The notes: generated from the letters alone by a model not told the origin. DNA of 64,000 bases from Jeotgalibaca sp. MA1X17-3 (GCF_021513155.1 NZ_CP090983.1:2016501-2080500), one strand, 5' to 3'; positions 53,179 through 62,621 are shown, counted from the stretch's first letter. Program-made: numbers and translations.

Positions 53179-53848
53179 CTCATCAAAGGAAACGCCTATC
53201 TTTGATTTGATTTTTGTGATTGTAAATATTGGTAAAGCTAGTAAGGTTTTAAATGAAGCTAAGAAAGAAGGAGTAACTGGTGGAACCATTACTCTAGCAC
53301 GTGGAACGGTTAGTAGTGGGCTTTTACGGAAATTAGGTTTACGTGAAGTTCGAAAAGAAGTCTTGTTAATCGTAACTAAACGTGAGAAAACACTGCCAGT
53401 CATTGAACATATTAATCGATCGTTCCATTTAGACCAACCGAATCGAGGAATCATTTTCTCTACTCCACTTTCTCACATTGTCGGAACTCAAGGAGAACGG
53501 TTGAATATTCTTGAAGATTCCCCTCCACAACAATCAGATTATGAACTATTCGTTTCGATTGTAGCTGAAGATGAAGGAGAAAAGGTTGTCGATGTCATTA
53601 AAAAAACTGCTGGAACCGGTGGAACTTTATTACAAGGCCAAGGTGCCTTTGCTGAAACCGTCATTAAAGTTTTTGGGATTGAACTGAATTCTGAGAAAGA
53701 TATTGTCTTAAATTTAGTAGATAAAAAAATGGCAGACACCGTCGAAAAGGAATTAGTCGAACAGTTACCTTTTCATGAAAAAGATTTCGGTATTTTCTTT
53801 AGTATGGATGCAATGTATGTAAGAGGGATTTATCAACGAAAAAAATAA
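53171..53848 (+). CDS. PII-like signalling protein paired with DUF1538 transporter
   Basis: 225 residues from TTG 53171, 9 bp after AGGAGGG. It consists of two GlnB-like ferredoxin-fold domains (about 10-105 and 118-215). The nucleotide-binding style motifs are EGVTGGTITLARGTVSSGLL and KTAGTGGTLLQGQGAFAETV, i.e. two T-loop/B-loop equivalents in one chain. PII proteins usually sense ATP, ADP, 2-oxoglutarate or cyclic nucleotides and bind to transporters. Coupling to the DUF1538 gene implies it regulates that membrane protein; the ligand is unknown. Confidence 0.82.
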   Translation: MNNSSKETPIFDLIFVIVNIGKASKVLNEAKKEGVTGGTITLARGTVSSGLLRKLGLREVRKEVLLIVTKREKTLPVIEHINRSFHLDQPNRGIIFSTPLSHIVGTQGERLNILEDSPPQQSDYELFVSIVAEDEGEKVVDVIKKTAGTGGTLLQGQGAFAETVIKVFGIELNSEKDIVLNLVDKKMADTVEKELVEQLPFHEKDFGIFFSMDAMYVRGIYQRKK

Positions 53849-53863
53849 TTTTTTTATAAAAGA

Positions 53864-53898
53864 ATCAGGCTCGGAGCTTATATCTGAGCCTCTTTTTT
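53864..53898 (+). terminator. Terminator after the PII-like gene
   Basis: Stem AGGCTC/GAGCCT with additional imperfect pairing inside, followed by TCTTTTTT. Confidence 0.8.
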
Positions 53899-54035
53899 GT
53901 ATCCACTATACACTGTTCTATTTTTAAATACATCTGTACTACTCTTATTCATTTCGTTATATAGACCCTTTAAATGATAATATTTTCACATATAAACAGC
54001 GTTTTTTAACTGTACCATTTTTAATAAAAATATGG

Positions 54036-54065
54036 TTGCTATCCTCTTTTAACCATGCTATGGTT
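54036..54065 (+). promoter_or_regulatory. Promoter and overlapping palindrome ahead of the amino-acid ABC genes
   Basis: TTGCTA (54036-54041), 17-bp spacer, TATGGT (54059-54064). The perfect inverted repeat AACCAT-GCT-ATGGTT (54051-54065) covers the -10 element, a natural operator position. The protein that binds it is not known. Confidence 0.55.
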
Positions 54066-54100
54066 ATATGTATGTAAAACAAAAAAGGAGCGATTCATAA

Positions 54101-54982
54101 ATGATTTTCAATAAAAAAAAGCTATTAGGCGGCATTGCGGTACTTTCTTCTTTTATGCTTGCAGCTTGCGGGAATTCAACCGATGGGAACTCTACAGAAG
54201 GTACTGATTTATCTGTCTCTGAGACTCAATGGGACAAAATTGAAGAAAAAGGCGTTTGGAAAGTAGCTACATCTGGAACTCTTTTCCCAAGTTCTTATCA
54301 TGGTGAAGATAATGAATTAACTGGATATGAAATAGAAGTAGTAAAAAAAATTGCCGATCGTCTAGACGTAGAAATTGAATTTATGGAAATGGGTGTGGAC
54401 GGCATGCTGACTGCGGTACAAAGTGGTCAAGTGGATGCGGCTGCTAATGGATTTGATATTACTGCTAAGCGTGAAGAAGATTACTTATTCGCTGATCCTT
54501 ATAAATACTCATTTGGTGGTTTGGTTGTTCGTACTTCTGATGATTCAGGAATTAAAACAATGGAAGATTGGGAAGGTAAAAAAGCAGCAGGTGGTGCTAC
54601 AACAACGTATATGACTTTAGCTAAACAATTAGGCGCTGAACCTGTTACGTATGATAATGCTACAAATGATATTTTTTTCCGTGATGTTGCGAGTGAAAGA
54701 ACCGATTTTATCCCGAATGACTATTACGTTTCCAATACCGCTGTTCAGAAATTTGCAGATTTAGGTGTCAAAATGTCCGATTTGAAATATAATCCTTCTG
54801 AGCAAGGAATCGTTTTAAGTAAAGATGATTCATCTGTAAAAGAAAAAATTGATCCTGTTATTGCTGAATTGAATGAAGAAGGGATACTAGCTGAACTTTC
54901 TAAACAATTCTTTGGTGGCGAGGATGTTTCTCAACCTTTAGACAATGTAGATGATTTACCTGTTATTGAAATCAAAGAGTAG
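54101..54982 (+). CDS. Amino-acid ABC transporter substrate-binding lipoprotein
   Basis: 293 residues. Signal peptide with lipobox MLAACG (Cys23), then a type-2 periplasmic-binding fold of the amino-acid group: WKVATSGTLFPSSYHGEDNELTGYEIEVVKKIADRLDVEIEFMEMGVDGMLTAVQSGQVDAAANGFDIT. The ligand could be cystine, glutamine or another polar amino acid. The permease gene follows 40 bp later; no ATPase gene is present. Confidence 0.92.
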   Translation: MIFNKKKLLGGIAVLSSFMLAACGNSTDGNSTEGTDLSVSETQWDKIEEKGVWKVATSGTLFPSSYHGEDNELTGYEIEVVKKIADRLDVEIEFMEMGVDGMLTAVQSGQVDAAANGFDITAKREEDYLFADPYKYSFGGLVVRTSDDSGIKTMEDWEGKKAAGGATTTYMTLAKQLGAEPVTYDNATNDIFFRDVASERTDFIPNDYYVSNTAVQKFADLGVKMSDLKYNPSEQGIVLSKDDSSVKEKIDPVIAELNEEGILAELSKQFFGGEDVSQPLDNVDDLPVIEIKE

Positions 54983-55022
54983 TTTAGGAACCTTATATTC
55001 TAGGTAGAAAGTAGGTATAGAC

Positions 55023-55703
55023 GTGGATATAACAAACATAAAATGGGAATACATCTTTAATGTGGGACTAGCCATTGACAGTTTTGGGTACGTCCTTAGT
55101 GGAATTGGATATACGCTCCTCATATCAGGATTAGGATTTCTATTCGGAATGATTTTGGGCTTTTTCCTAGCTTTGATGCGACTCTCTCCCTTTTCCATTT
55201 TAAGAGGTTTTTCACGTCTGTACGTTTCTTTTATGCGTGGGACTCCTACTCTCGTTTTATTGTTTATTTTATACTTCGGTTTCCCATTTATCGGTATTTA
55301 TTTTGATGCGGTACCGGCAGCAATCCTTGGATTCAGTCTAAGCTCTTCTGCTTACATCGCAGAAATTATTCGCTCAGCTCTTTCCGCAATCGATAAAGGG
55401 CAATGGGAAGCAGGTTTGTCCCTTGGGTTAGGTAGACAAGCAGTTCTATGGAAAATTATTGTTCCTCAAGCTATGCGGATTGCTGTTCCGCCTTTATCTA
55501 ATGTGATTTTAGATTTAGTGAAGGGCTCTTCCTTAGCAGCCATGATTACAGTTCCTGATATTTTTCAAAATGCCAAAATTGTAGGTGGTCGTGAAAATGA
55601 TTATATGACCATGTACATTCTGGTTGCTCTTATTTATTGGGGAATTTGTTCTATGTATTCGCTCCTTCAACAACGGTTAGAGAAACGATTTGGATCTTAT
55701 TAA
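55023..55703 (+). CDS. Amino-acid ABC transporter permease
   Basis: 226 residues, about five helices, of the HisM/GlnP type: SFMRGTPTLVLLFILYFGFPF, then the EAA loop SAIDKGQWEAGLSLGLGRQAVLWKIIVPQAMRIAVPPLSN. The start is a GTG at 55023. Forms a homodimeric channel with the binding protein encoded upstream. A terminator follows directly, so the ATPase must be supplied from elsewhere. Confidence 0.92.
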   Translation: MDITNIKWEYIFNVGLAIDSFGYVLSGIGYTLLISGLGFLFGMILGFFLALMRLSPFSILRGFSRLYVSFMRGTPTLVLLFILYFGFPFIGIYFDAVPAAILGFSLSSSAYIAEIIRSALSAIDKGQWEAGLSLGLGRQAVLWKIIVPQAMRIAVPPLSNVILDLVKGSSLAAMITVPDIFQNAKIVGGRENDYMTMYILVALIYWGICSMYSLLQQRLEKRFGSY

Positions 55704-55712
55704 ATTTCTTAC

Positions 55713-55762
55713 AAAAAACGTACATACTCGGCTTATATAATCGTCGAATGTGTACGTTTTTT
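55713..55762. terminator. Terminator between permease gene and ogt
   Basis: Stem AAAAAACGTACA/TGTACGTTTTTT with a large AT-rich loop that can pair further (CTCG/CGA). Serves both converging genes. Confidence 0.88.
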
Positions 55763-55768
55763 AATGTT

Positions 55769-56272
55769 TTAATGCGTATTAAATTGGTTGACCGTTTCTA
55801 AATTCAATAAGAATTCTTTTACATCGAGTCCTCCGGCATATCCAACTAAAGATCCGTTGCTTCCAATTACACGATGGCATGGTGTCATAATAGAAATCGG
55901 ATTTCGATTATTTGCCATCCCTACTGCACGGACTGCCTTAGGATTATCTATTGCAGCTGCAATTTCCTTGTACGTACGAACTTCACCGTAAGGAATTCGT
56001 TGCAGCTCAAGCCATACTTGTTGTTGGAAAGGGGTGCCATGGGTATCCATAGGTATATCAAATGTATGACGTTCTCCTTTAAAGTACTCTTCCATTTGTC
56101 GTGCCGTTTCCAAAAGAAGCGGAGTATCTTTGCGAGTGGCTTCTGCTCTATTCATTTTCTGGCTTTCTGCTTCTTCAGAGTCTAAGTGTTCTACAAAGGA
56201 AATCCCTTTTTCACTTTCTACAAGCAGATACATTCCAATCGGTGACGTTATTATTTTATAAAAAATATCCAT
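55769..56272 (-). CDS. ogt: Methylated-DNA-[protein]-cysteine S-methyltransferase
   Basis: 167 residues. The alkyl-acceptor cysteine lies in TPCHRVIGSNGSLVGYAGG near residue 131. The DNA-binding helix region PFQQQVWLELQRIPYGEVRTYKEIAAAI precedes it, with the arginine-finger region RAVGMANNRNPISI. A suicidal repair protein that removes alkyl groups from O6-alkylguanine. Monocistronic. Confidence 0.94.
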   Translation of the reverse strand: MDIFYKIITSPIGMYLLVESEKGISFVEHLDSEEAESQKMNRAEATRKDTPLLLETARQMEEYFKGERHTFDIPMDTHGTPFQQQVWLELQRIPYGEVRTYKEIAAAIDNPKAVRAVGMANNRNPISIMTPCHRVIGSNGSLVGYAGGLDVKEFLLNLETVNQFNTH

Positions 56273-56470
56273 CCCCTCCTTCTATTCTTTCATTTTACCA
56301 TATGTAGAGTAACAGATTAATCATATTTTCTTCAAACTCTTTTGCTATGATTGACTTAGGATATTAAAATATTTAATTATTTATAAAGTTGAGTATCTGA
56401 TTACCTATTTTTTTATTTTTGTAGTAGAATAGTTATTGTTCAAAACTATTTTAGAAATGAAGTGTTTTTC

Positions 56471-56955
56471 TTGAAAAATCAATTTTTAGTCAAGGAACTT
56501 TGGGACTTGCTGGAAGTAATTCAGGAATCAAAAGACCTGATTGTTGCACCTACTGCTAAAAAATATGGGCTCACCCCCTTCAATTTCGACTTTTAATTGA
56601 ATTGGATCGTTCGAAAAATCCACCCTTGAACAATCTAGCAACTTCCATGAAAATGAGTAATGGAAATACCTCTACACTCTGCAAGAAATTAGAAAAACAA
56701 GGATGGATCGTGCGAGAAAGACGTCTTGATGACGAACGTTACATTTCCTTAAGTCTTTCCAAAAAAGGAAGAGAAGCGATTCATTCTCTGAATGAATATT
56801 TGCATGCTCACTATGAGCCATTTCTTGATGAAGTAGATGAGGAGACTATTTCTCACATTCATCTGGGGCTAAAAGAACTAAAGAAAGTTATAGAATTAAT
56901 TAATTTGGAACAACGAAAGGAAGAAAGTCAGGATGCCAAAAGAACAAAAGAATAA
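56471..56955 (+). pseudogene. MarR-family regulator, frameshifted
   Basis: A TTG at 56471 starts KNQFLVKELWDLLEVIQESKDLIVAPTAKKYGLTP, which then hits a stop after FNFDF. Adding one C to the CCCCC run at about 56573-56577 joins it to LQFRLLIELDRSKNPPLNNLATSMKMSNGNTSTLCKKLEKQGWIVRERRLDDERYISLSLSKKGREAI, a complete winged-helix MarR domain ending at 56955. The second half alone is open from ATG 56602. It overlaps the start of the ftsH paralogue by 23 bp and probably regulates it. Genuine mutation or sequencing error cannot be told apart here. Confidence 0.8.
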
Positions 56956-58821
56956 AAACAAAAAAGAAAAAAGAGTTTTTCATTTAACAACCCCCTTGGT
57001 AATAATAACCGAAAACCATTAATTTATTATTTATTAATCAGTTTCGCAGTTGTAATGGTGTGGGATGCAATTATTTCACCGATTCTAACAAAAGAAACGA
57101 TAGAAGAAGTTCCTTACAGTCAATTTATCAGCGAGGTTGATAAAGGAAATGTAACAGAAGTTAAAATGCTCTCAAATGAAATTACCTTTGTTGTAAGAGA
57201 TGAATCTGATGAAGCAACTATTTATAATACAGGGCTCATAGATGATCCTAACTTGGTAGATCGTCTGGAAGAAGCAAATGTTGTTTTTGCTAGTGAAATC
57301 CCTACTGAAGTTTCACCTATTACCAGTTTCCTTTTCTCTTGGGTATTAATGATTGGTATTTTCTGGCTGCTAGGTTCGTTTCTTTCTAAACAAATGGCGA
57401 AACGAATGGGCGGTGGCGGTGCTGGAGGAGCTCTTTCTTTTGGAGACTCTAAAGCAAAAGTGTATGTAAAAGCTGGCGATTCTAAACGTTTTGGTGACGT
57501 TGCTGGACAAGACGAAGCAAAAGAAGCTTTATCTGAAGTAGTTGATTATTTACATCAACCAGAAAAATATAAAGAGATTGGTGCAAAAAATCCAAAAGGT
57601 GTTCTATTAGTAGGACCTCCTGGGACAGGGAAAACGTTGCTTGCCAAAGCTGTTGCTGGTGAAGCGGATGTGCCATTCTTTAGTATTTCCGGTTCAGAGT
57701 TTGTGGAAATGTTCGTTGGTCGCGGTGCTGCTAAGGTACGTGATTTATTTAAACAAGCAAATGAAAAAGCTCCTTGTATTGTCTTTATTGATGAGATTGA
57801 TACGATTGGTAAAAAAAGAGATAGTGGTGGATTCTCTGGAAATGACGAGAGAGAACAAACCTTGAATCAACTATTGGCAGAAATGGATGGATTTGAAGCA
57901 AACAAAGGCGTAGTCATTTTAGCTGCAACCAACCGTCCTGAATCTTTAGATGCTGCTCTCTTACGACCAGGTCGTTTTGACCGTCGTGTACCGGTGGAAC
58001 TTCCAGACTTGGCTGGCCGCGAAGCTATTTTACGTGTACATGCTCAAAACTATAAAATGGATTCAAGTAACATTGACTACAATACGATTGCTCGCGCAAC
58101 TAGTGGTGCATCCGGTGCTGAGTTAGCAAATATCATCAATGAAGCTGCTTTACGAGCCGTACGTGAGAATCATAAAGAAGTAAAACAGGAAGATTTAGAA
58201 GAATCTGTAGAAACAGTTATTGCTGGATATCAACGTAAAAATGCGGTTATATCACCAAAAGAAAAAGAAATTGTTTCGTATCATGAGGTGGGTCACGCAT
58301 TAGTAGCCGCACTTCAAACAGAATCTGCACCTGTTCATAAGATAACCATTATCCCCCGCACTTCTGGTGCCTTAGGATATACGATGCAAATCGAAGAAGG
58401 CGAAAAATCATTGATGAGCCGAAACGAATTGTATAATAAATTGGTTACACTAGCTGGTGGACGTGCTGCGGAAGAAATTATTTTCGGAGCCCAGTCAACT
58501 GGAGCTTCTAATGATATCGAACAAATGACTAAAATTGCTCGTGCGATGATTACTCGTTACGGAATGAGTGATACATTCGGTATGATGCAAATTGAAACAC
58601 AAACCAATCAATATTTAGGTGGCGACTCAACGATGAACGTTTCGTCAGGAACTGCTGAACGAGTGGATCAAGAAGTAATGGAACTTCTTCGCACTGCTCA
58701 TGAAAAAGCAGGAACTATTCTAAGTGAAAACTTAAATAAATTACATGAACTTTCTCATCATTTACTTGTTAAAGAATCTATTTCTGGGCAAGAATTCATG
58801 AATATCCTAAACGAAGCTTAA
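56933..58821 (+). pseudogene. FtsH-family membrane AAA+ protease paralogue (N-terminal frameshift)
   Basis: From ATG 57055 the intact frame gives 588 residues. Walker A GPPGTGKT, Walker B CIVFIDEID, second region of homology TNRPESLDAALLRPGRFDRR, zinc site HEVGH (SYHEVGHAL) and the third ligand in STGASNDIEQM are all present. That start lies inside the first membrane helix. The real N-terminus MPKEQKNKNKKEKRVF begins at ATG 56933. A missing base near 56982-56986 separates it from FNNPLGNNNRKPLIYYLLISFAVVM. The whole is about 629 residues, shorter than housekeeping FtsH (about 700). Overlap with marR suggests a stress-inducible second FtsH. If the frameshift is a sequence error, the gene is normal. 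Confidence 0.85.
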
Positions 58822-58834
58822 AATAGTACGTAGA

Positions 58835-58884
58835 TAAAAAATCTCCCACAAGCAGTTTTATTTTCTGCTGTAGGAGATTTTTTT
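58835..58884. terminator. Bidirectional terminator between ftsH paralogue and SixA-like gene
   Basis: Stem AAAAAATCTCC...AGCAG with CTGCT...GGAGATTTTTTT, about 15 bp with two small internal mismatches; its end overlaps the stop codon at 58883. Confidence 0.88.
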
Positions 58885-59356
58885 ATTTGGACTTCGGTGT
58901 TAGTTTCCAATCTAATTTCCCCAGACCATCTTCCGAATCATCAAAAATAATCCGAGCCGCAGTTCCTTTCTCAAAATTAACATTAATCCCCGTTAATTCT
59001 TTTGTCCAAAAACCTGTATAAGGTTCGTGCCCTATACAGATAAGGGTAAAATCATCTTTTTCTGCTTGTAGTTGTTTCAAAAACTCTTCAAAGTTTCCAC
59101 TAGCAAGAAACCTTTTTTCTTCTATTTCTGAGCAATCAAGAGTATTCATTAAAATTTCAGCGGTTTCCTTTGCCCGTATTAAAGGGCTCGTCCATATTTT
59201 CAGATGAGATTTTTCTTTTAAAAATGGATACAAGGTTTTTGTAAATACTTTGAATTCTTCCTTTCCTTTGTCAGTCAGTCTTCGTTCAGAATCCGGTTTA
59301 TCAGTCGTTCTTTTTTCTGCATCCCCATGACGAATCAGAATCAATTCACCTAACAT
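58883..59356 (-). CDS. SixA-like histidine phosphatase-family protein
   Basis: 157 residues. The phosphohistidine motif LILIRHGDAEKRT is at the N-terminus, with WTSPLIRAKETAEIL near 55 and the second catalytic His in LICIGHEPYTGFW near 108. The small size and layout match SixA-type phosphohistidine phosphatases. The protein or metabolite it acts on is unknown. Monocistronic; its upstream region contains the 52-bp repeat array. Confidence 0.88.
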   Translation of the reverse strand: MLGELILIRHGDAEKRTTDKPDSERRLTDKGKEEFKVFTKTLYPFLKEKSHLKIWTSPLIRAKETAEILMNTLDCSEIEEKRFLASGNFEEFLKQLQAEKDDFTLICIGHEPYTGFWTKELTGINVNFEKGTAARIIFDDSEDGLGKLDWKLTPKSK

Positions 59357-59492
59357 CTCGTTTCCTCCTCATGATTAAAAAAAATGGTTGTTTGTTGTTT
59401 CATCCTATCTTAAGTATACCATCTCGAACTTTTGTAAAAAATTAAAGGATTATTACCTTTTTCTGTGTTGTTTGTGCAGCTATGTGGTGAGG

Positions 59493-59692
59493 CTTGTTGC
59501 GGTACAGATGTAATTTGGAGGGATAGCACAACTAACATGAGCTCTTCGTCGCGCTATAGACGTAATTCGCGGGCATACCGCAACCAACATGAGCTCTTCG
59601 TAGCGATATAGACGTAATTCGGAGGCATACCGCAACCAACATGAGCTCTTCGTGGCGCTACAGACGTAATTCACGGGCATAGCGCAACCAAC
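59493..59692. repeat. Second 52-bp tandem repeat array
   Basis: Three full copies begin at 59523, 59575 and 59627, each exactly 52 bp, with partial copies on either side (about 59493-59522 and 59679-59692). Units contain TACCGCAACC (or a close variant), ACATGAGCTCTTCG and AGACGTAATTC. The period and the TACCGCAACC core are shared with the array at 20896-21256, though the rest has diverged. Non-coding. Confidence 0.9.
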
Positions 59693-59725
59693 TACCTCAC
59701 TTCTCTAAACTCTAGCATTTTTACC

Positions 59726-59758
59726 AAAGAAAAAAGGACTGAGAATATTCTCAGTCCT
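59726..59758 (-). terminator. Terminator of the MATE gene
   Basis: A perfect 24-bp palindrome AGGACTGAGAAT/ATTCTCAGTCCT (59735-59758), followed on the minus strand by T-rich sequence, six bp from the stop. Confidence 0.88.
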
Positions 59759-59764
59759 ACTTCT

Positions 59765-61141
59765 TTAAACAAATTGTACATGTTTCCATTTTCCTGAACG
59801 GAAGCGCCATTGAATCATCACCCAGCGAACAAATTGGTCAATGATCACAGCAAGCCAAGCACCCATTAAGCCTAGAGCAAACACTTTGATAAAGACATTT
59901 GCTAAGATTACCCTTACTCCTAAAATCCCGATAAAGGTGGAGATTAGTGGGAAACGTGTATCCCCGGCACCGCGTAGCGATCCAGCTACAATAAGTTGAT
60001 TCGCTTGAAAGGGTTGCATCACTGCTGCCATGCGAAGAGCGATCGCTCCGTTCTCGATAATGGCTGGATCACTGGAGTAGAGCCCTACTAGAAATGGTGC
60101 ACCGACAAACATCAGGATTCCAATAATAAAACCGGACGCACTTCCCATCTTGGAAGCTTGATGGGCATACCTTTGTGCCGCATCAGAATCTCTAGCTCCG
60201 AGAGACTTCCCTACTAATGAAGAAGCGGCAATACCAAATGACTGACCAATTACGAAAGAAAGCGACAAGATATTTGTACCAATTTGGTGAGCCGCAAAAA
60301 CAACCGTTCCTAATCCTGATACGACTTGTACAAATAAGATGATTCCTGTTCGTAAGACTACTTGTTCCAATGCAGAAGGTAATCCAATGGTAACCAGATT
60401 TCTCATTGTGCGTTTAGAAAACTTAAATTTATTTTTAAAGGAGAAAAGTAATTCGCTCTTCCCAGACATTAAGTAGCGTGTCATAAAGATACTAGCGATT
60501 AGGTTCGCAAATGCTGTTGAAACAGCTGCTCCTACTACGCCTAAAGTAGGAAAACCTAGTAGACCGTAAATTAAAATAGCATTTCCAATTACGTTGAGAA
60601 AGTTCACTCGTATATTGATGTGCATCGGTACTTTGGTTTCTCCAATTCCACGAAGAGATCCCGTAATACTAAAGTTATAAGATTGGAATAAGTAACTAAT
60701 ACAAATGATTCGGAAGTAATTAATTCCTATATCAATGGTGTGTTGTTCGGCACCCATAAATGCCATAATTTTCCCTGCATAGATAAATCCGAAAACGGCA
60801 ATTGGTAAGGAGAGGATCATACTGATAATCATTACATGTTTCGTAACATTTTCCATTTTGCTTTTTTTACCAGCACCATAGTACCTCGCTACGATTGCTG
60901 TTCCTCCAACATTTAAGGCTTGTACAACGGCTAATCCTAGAAAGAGAGGTTGATTGGTAACTCCAACTGAAGCAACCGCAGAAGCCGCATAATCTGGATT
61001 GGCGATATTCCCTAACATCATCATATCAATCATTCCAAAAACAGAGCCTAGAATTAATTCGATTAAAACAGGCCATGCAATATTTAAAATTTCATTATTT
61101 ACAGGATTCTTGAACTCAAACTTTTTCTTACTCCCCAACAT
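59765..61141 (-). CDS. MATE-family multidrug/cation exporter
   Basis: 458 residues, twelve predicted helices in two six-helix halves. MATE hallmarks are PVLIELILGSVFGMIDMMMLGNI at the N-terminus, GGTAIVARYYGAGK near 85, GLPSALEQVVLRTGIILF in the second half and GAGDTRFPL near 395. Probably a sodium- or proton-driven drug exporter. Start ATG 61141 about 9 bp after GGAAG. Monocistronic. Confidence 0.92.
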   Translation of the reverse strand: MLGSKKKFEFKNPVNNEILNIAWPVLIELILGSVFGMIDMMMLGNIANPDYAASAVASVGVTNQPLFLGLAVVQALNVGGTAIVARYYGAGKKSKMENVTKHVMIISMILSLPIAVFGFIYAGKIMAFMGAEQHTIDIGINYFRIICISYLFQSYNFSITGSLRGIGETKVPMHINIRVNFLNVIGNAILIYGLLGFPTLGVVGAAVSTAFANLIASIFMTRYLMSGKSELLFSFKNKFKFSKRTMRNLVTIGLPSALEQVVLRTGIILFVQVVSGLGTVVFAAHQIGTNILSLSFVIGQSFGIAASSLVGKSLGARDSDAAQRYAHQASKMGSASGFIIGILMFVGAPFLVGLYSSDPAIIENGAIALRMAAVMQPFQANQLIVAGSLRGAGDTRFPLISTFIGILGVRVILANVFIKVFALGLMGAWLAVIIDQFVRWVMIQWRFRSGKWKHVQFV

Positions 61142-61655
61142 GTTTTGTAACTTCCAATCTTTTTTATTTTTGAATTTAAATAATGTAAACAGTATACTAC
61201 AAATTGTTTTGGTTTTCTAATATTCGATTTTGTTAGAATGTGGCAATATAGTTAAAGTAAAGTTTACCATAAATTTTTTTATTAATATTTCTGTTAATAA
61301 AATGACACCTAATTCAATGAATGTTTTAAAATATATACAGGTGATTTAAGAAATTACTCCCGTTAAAAAATAGAGTAACTTTCAAGTGGTTCTTTTTAGA
61401 CTCTTATGTTTTTCAAGTAGTAATGGAAGTTGAACGACTAATTTTTCCTTGCCTTTACAAAATAGACCTCGTAGAGGGACATTTTTAATTGTCCATTATA
61501 CGAGATCTACTTTATAAAAAAAGGCTTTTATCTACCTATTTAGAATATTCAACAAAAAATTGAAGATCTTTTTGTAATTATCTACAAAATAAAAAGCAAT
61601 TAGAATAGTAGTATACAAAACAGTGTCATCAAATCGATTTGAATCATATTTTTCC
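61142..61655. other. Gene-free region upstream of the MATE gene
   Basis: 514 bp, AT-rich, no credible frame. It contains a hairpin at 61463-61509 whose outer arms TAGACCTCGTA/TACGAGATCTA pair at 10 of 11 positions around an inner GGACA/TGTCC stem. On the minus strand it ends in ATTTTG, so it may be a weak terminator for the aminopeptidase gene about 145 bp away. Confidence 0.5.
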
Positions 61656-62587
61656 TTATTTCACTAATTCAATTCGTTTTCCATCTAAGAAAACGATTGG
61701 TTCAGTAACAACACAATCGATATGAACTCCCGCTTCAGTTACTCCACCGAAAGGTTTGTTGCTTCCAAAAGCAATATGAATCGTCGAAAAAACTTTCTCA
61801 TCTTCTAATACTATTCCTGTAATTCGAGCAGCAGGGTTGGTTCCGATTCCGAATTCTGCAATGGTACGGCCGTTCCCTTCACCTAGCATTTCCAACAGTT
61901 TCTTTCCTAACTCTCCTGTTGCTTCCATTAGCCGACCTTGTTTAATAGTCAATAAAATGGGTTCTTTTACCTTTCCTAATCCTGCAATCGACCCATCAAC
62001 TAGTAACTGTCCATTAGCAGAGTCTTCAACGGGAGCAATGTAACTTTCCCCAGAAGGAATATTACCGGAATCTCCTTTATTACGGAAAATACCCGTACTA
62101 GAAATCCCCTGTCGCTGTTCAATAGAAAAATTAAGTGAATACCCTGCTTTTTCAACCTTTACAGTAGAAGCTGCATTCAACTTAGAAGTATACTTTTCTG
62201 TTAATACTACTATTTCTGTAGGATTAGCAGTAATGGCACCTTCCTCTAGCATTTCTTCCGTAATTCCTGGCATTGTTCCTACTCTTACACCTAATTTAGA
62301 AGCTTTTTTCGGGCTATCGTGTGAGTTAATGAAGCACTGGTCACACACAAAACAATATCAACTTGGAGCATGGCAGCAGCTACTGCTTTTGGTGGTTCCT
62401 CACCTGAATGATAATGAGCCGGAAATTGTAAATAGCATACTTCGTGATTCATCTCTTGAGCTGCTTGATAGAAATAGCTAGCAATCTTTTTCATTTTATC
62501 GTCACAAATAATCAAAATCGTTTCATTTGATTGGATAGCAAAGTTATTCAGAAATACTTTCTTGGCATTTTCTATTTGTGAAGACAC
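61656..62587 (-). pseudogene. M29-like aminopeptidase (COG2309/NicX-type), frameshifted
   Basis: The N-terminal frame (from ATG 62587, stop at 62291) encodes IENAKKVFLNNFAIQSNETILIICDD to SLTHTIARKK. The C-terminal frame continues as ASKLGVRVGTMPGITEEMLEEGAI and runs to 61656. One missing base in the A6 run at about 62304-62309 accounts for the break. The C-terminal motifs AEFGIGTNPAARITGIVLEDEK, STIHIAFGSNKPFGG and VHIDCVVTEPIVFLDG are those of the aminopeptidase-T-like/dihydroxypyridine-dioxygenase family, with metal-ligand-type Glu, His and Asp. The joined protein is about 310 residues. It lies between an IclR regulator and the MATE gene and probably works with the M20 hydrolase upstream. 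Confidence 0.8.
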
Positions 62588-62621
62588 GTTGTCCCTCCAA
62601 TACTTCTATCATTTCTCTTCT

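Noticed and set aside
59480..59680. 66-codon minus-strand frame
   Set aside because: It runs through the 52-bp repeats, whose length is not a multiple of three, and resembles no protein.
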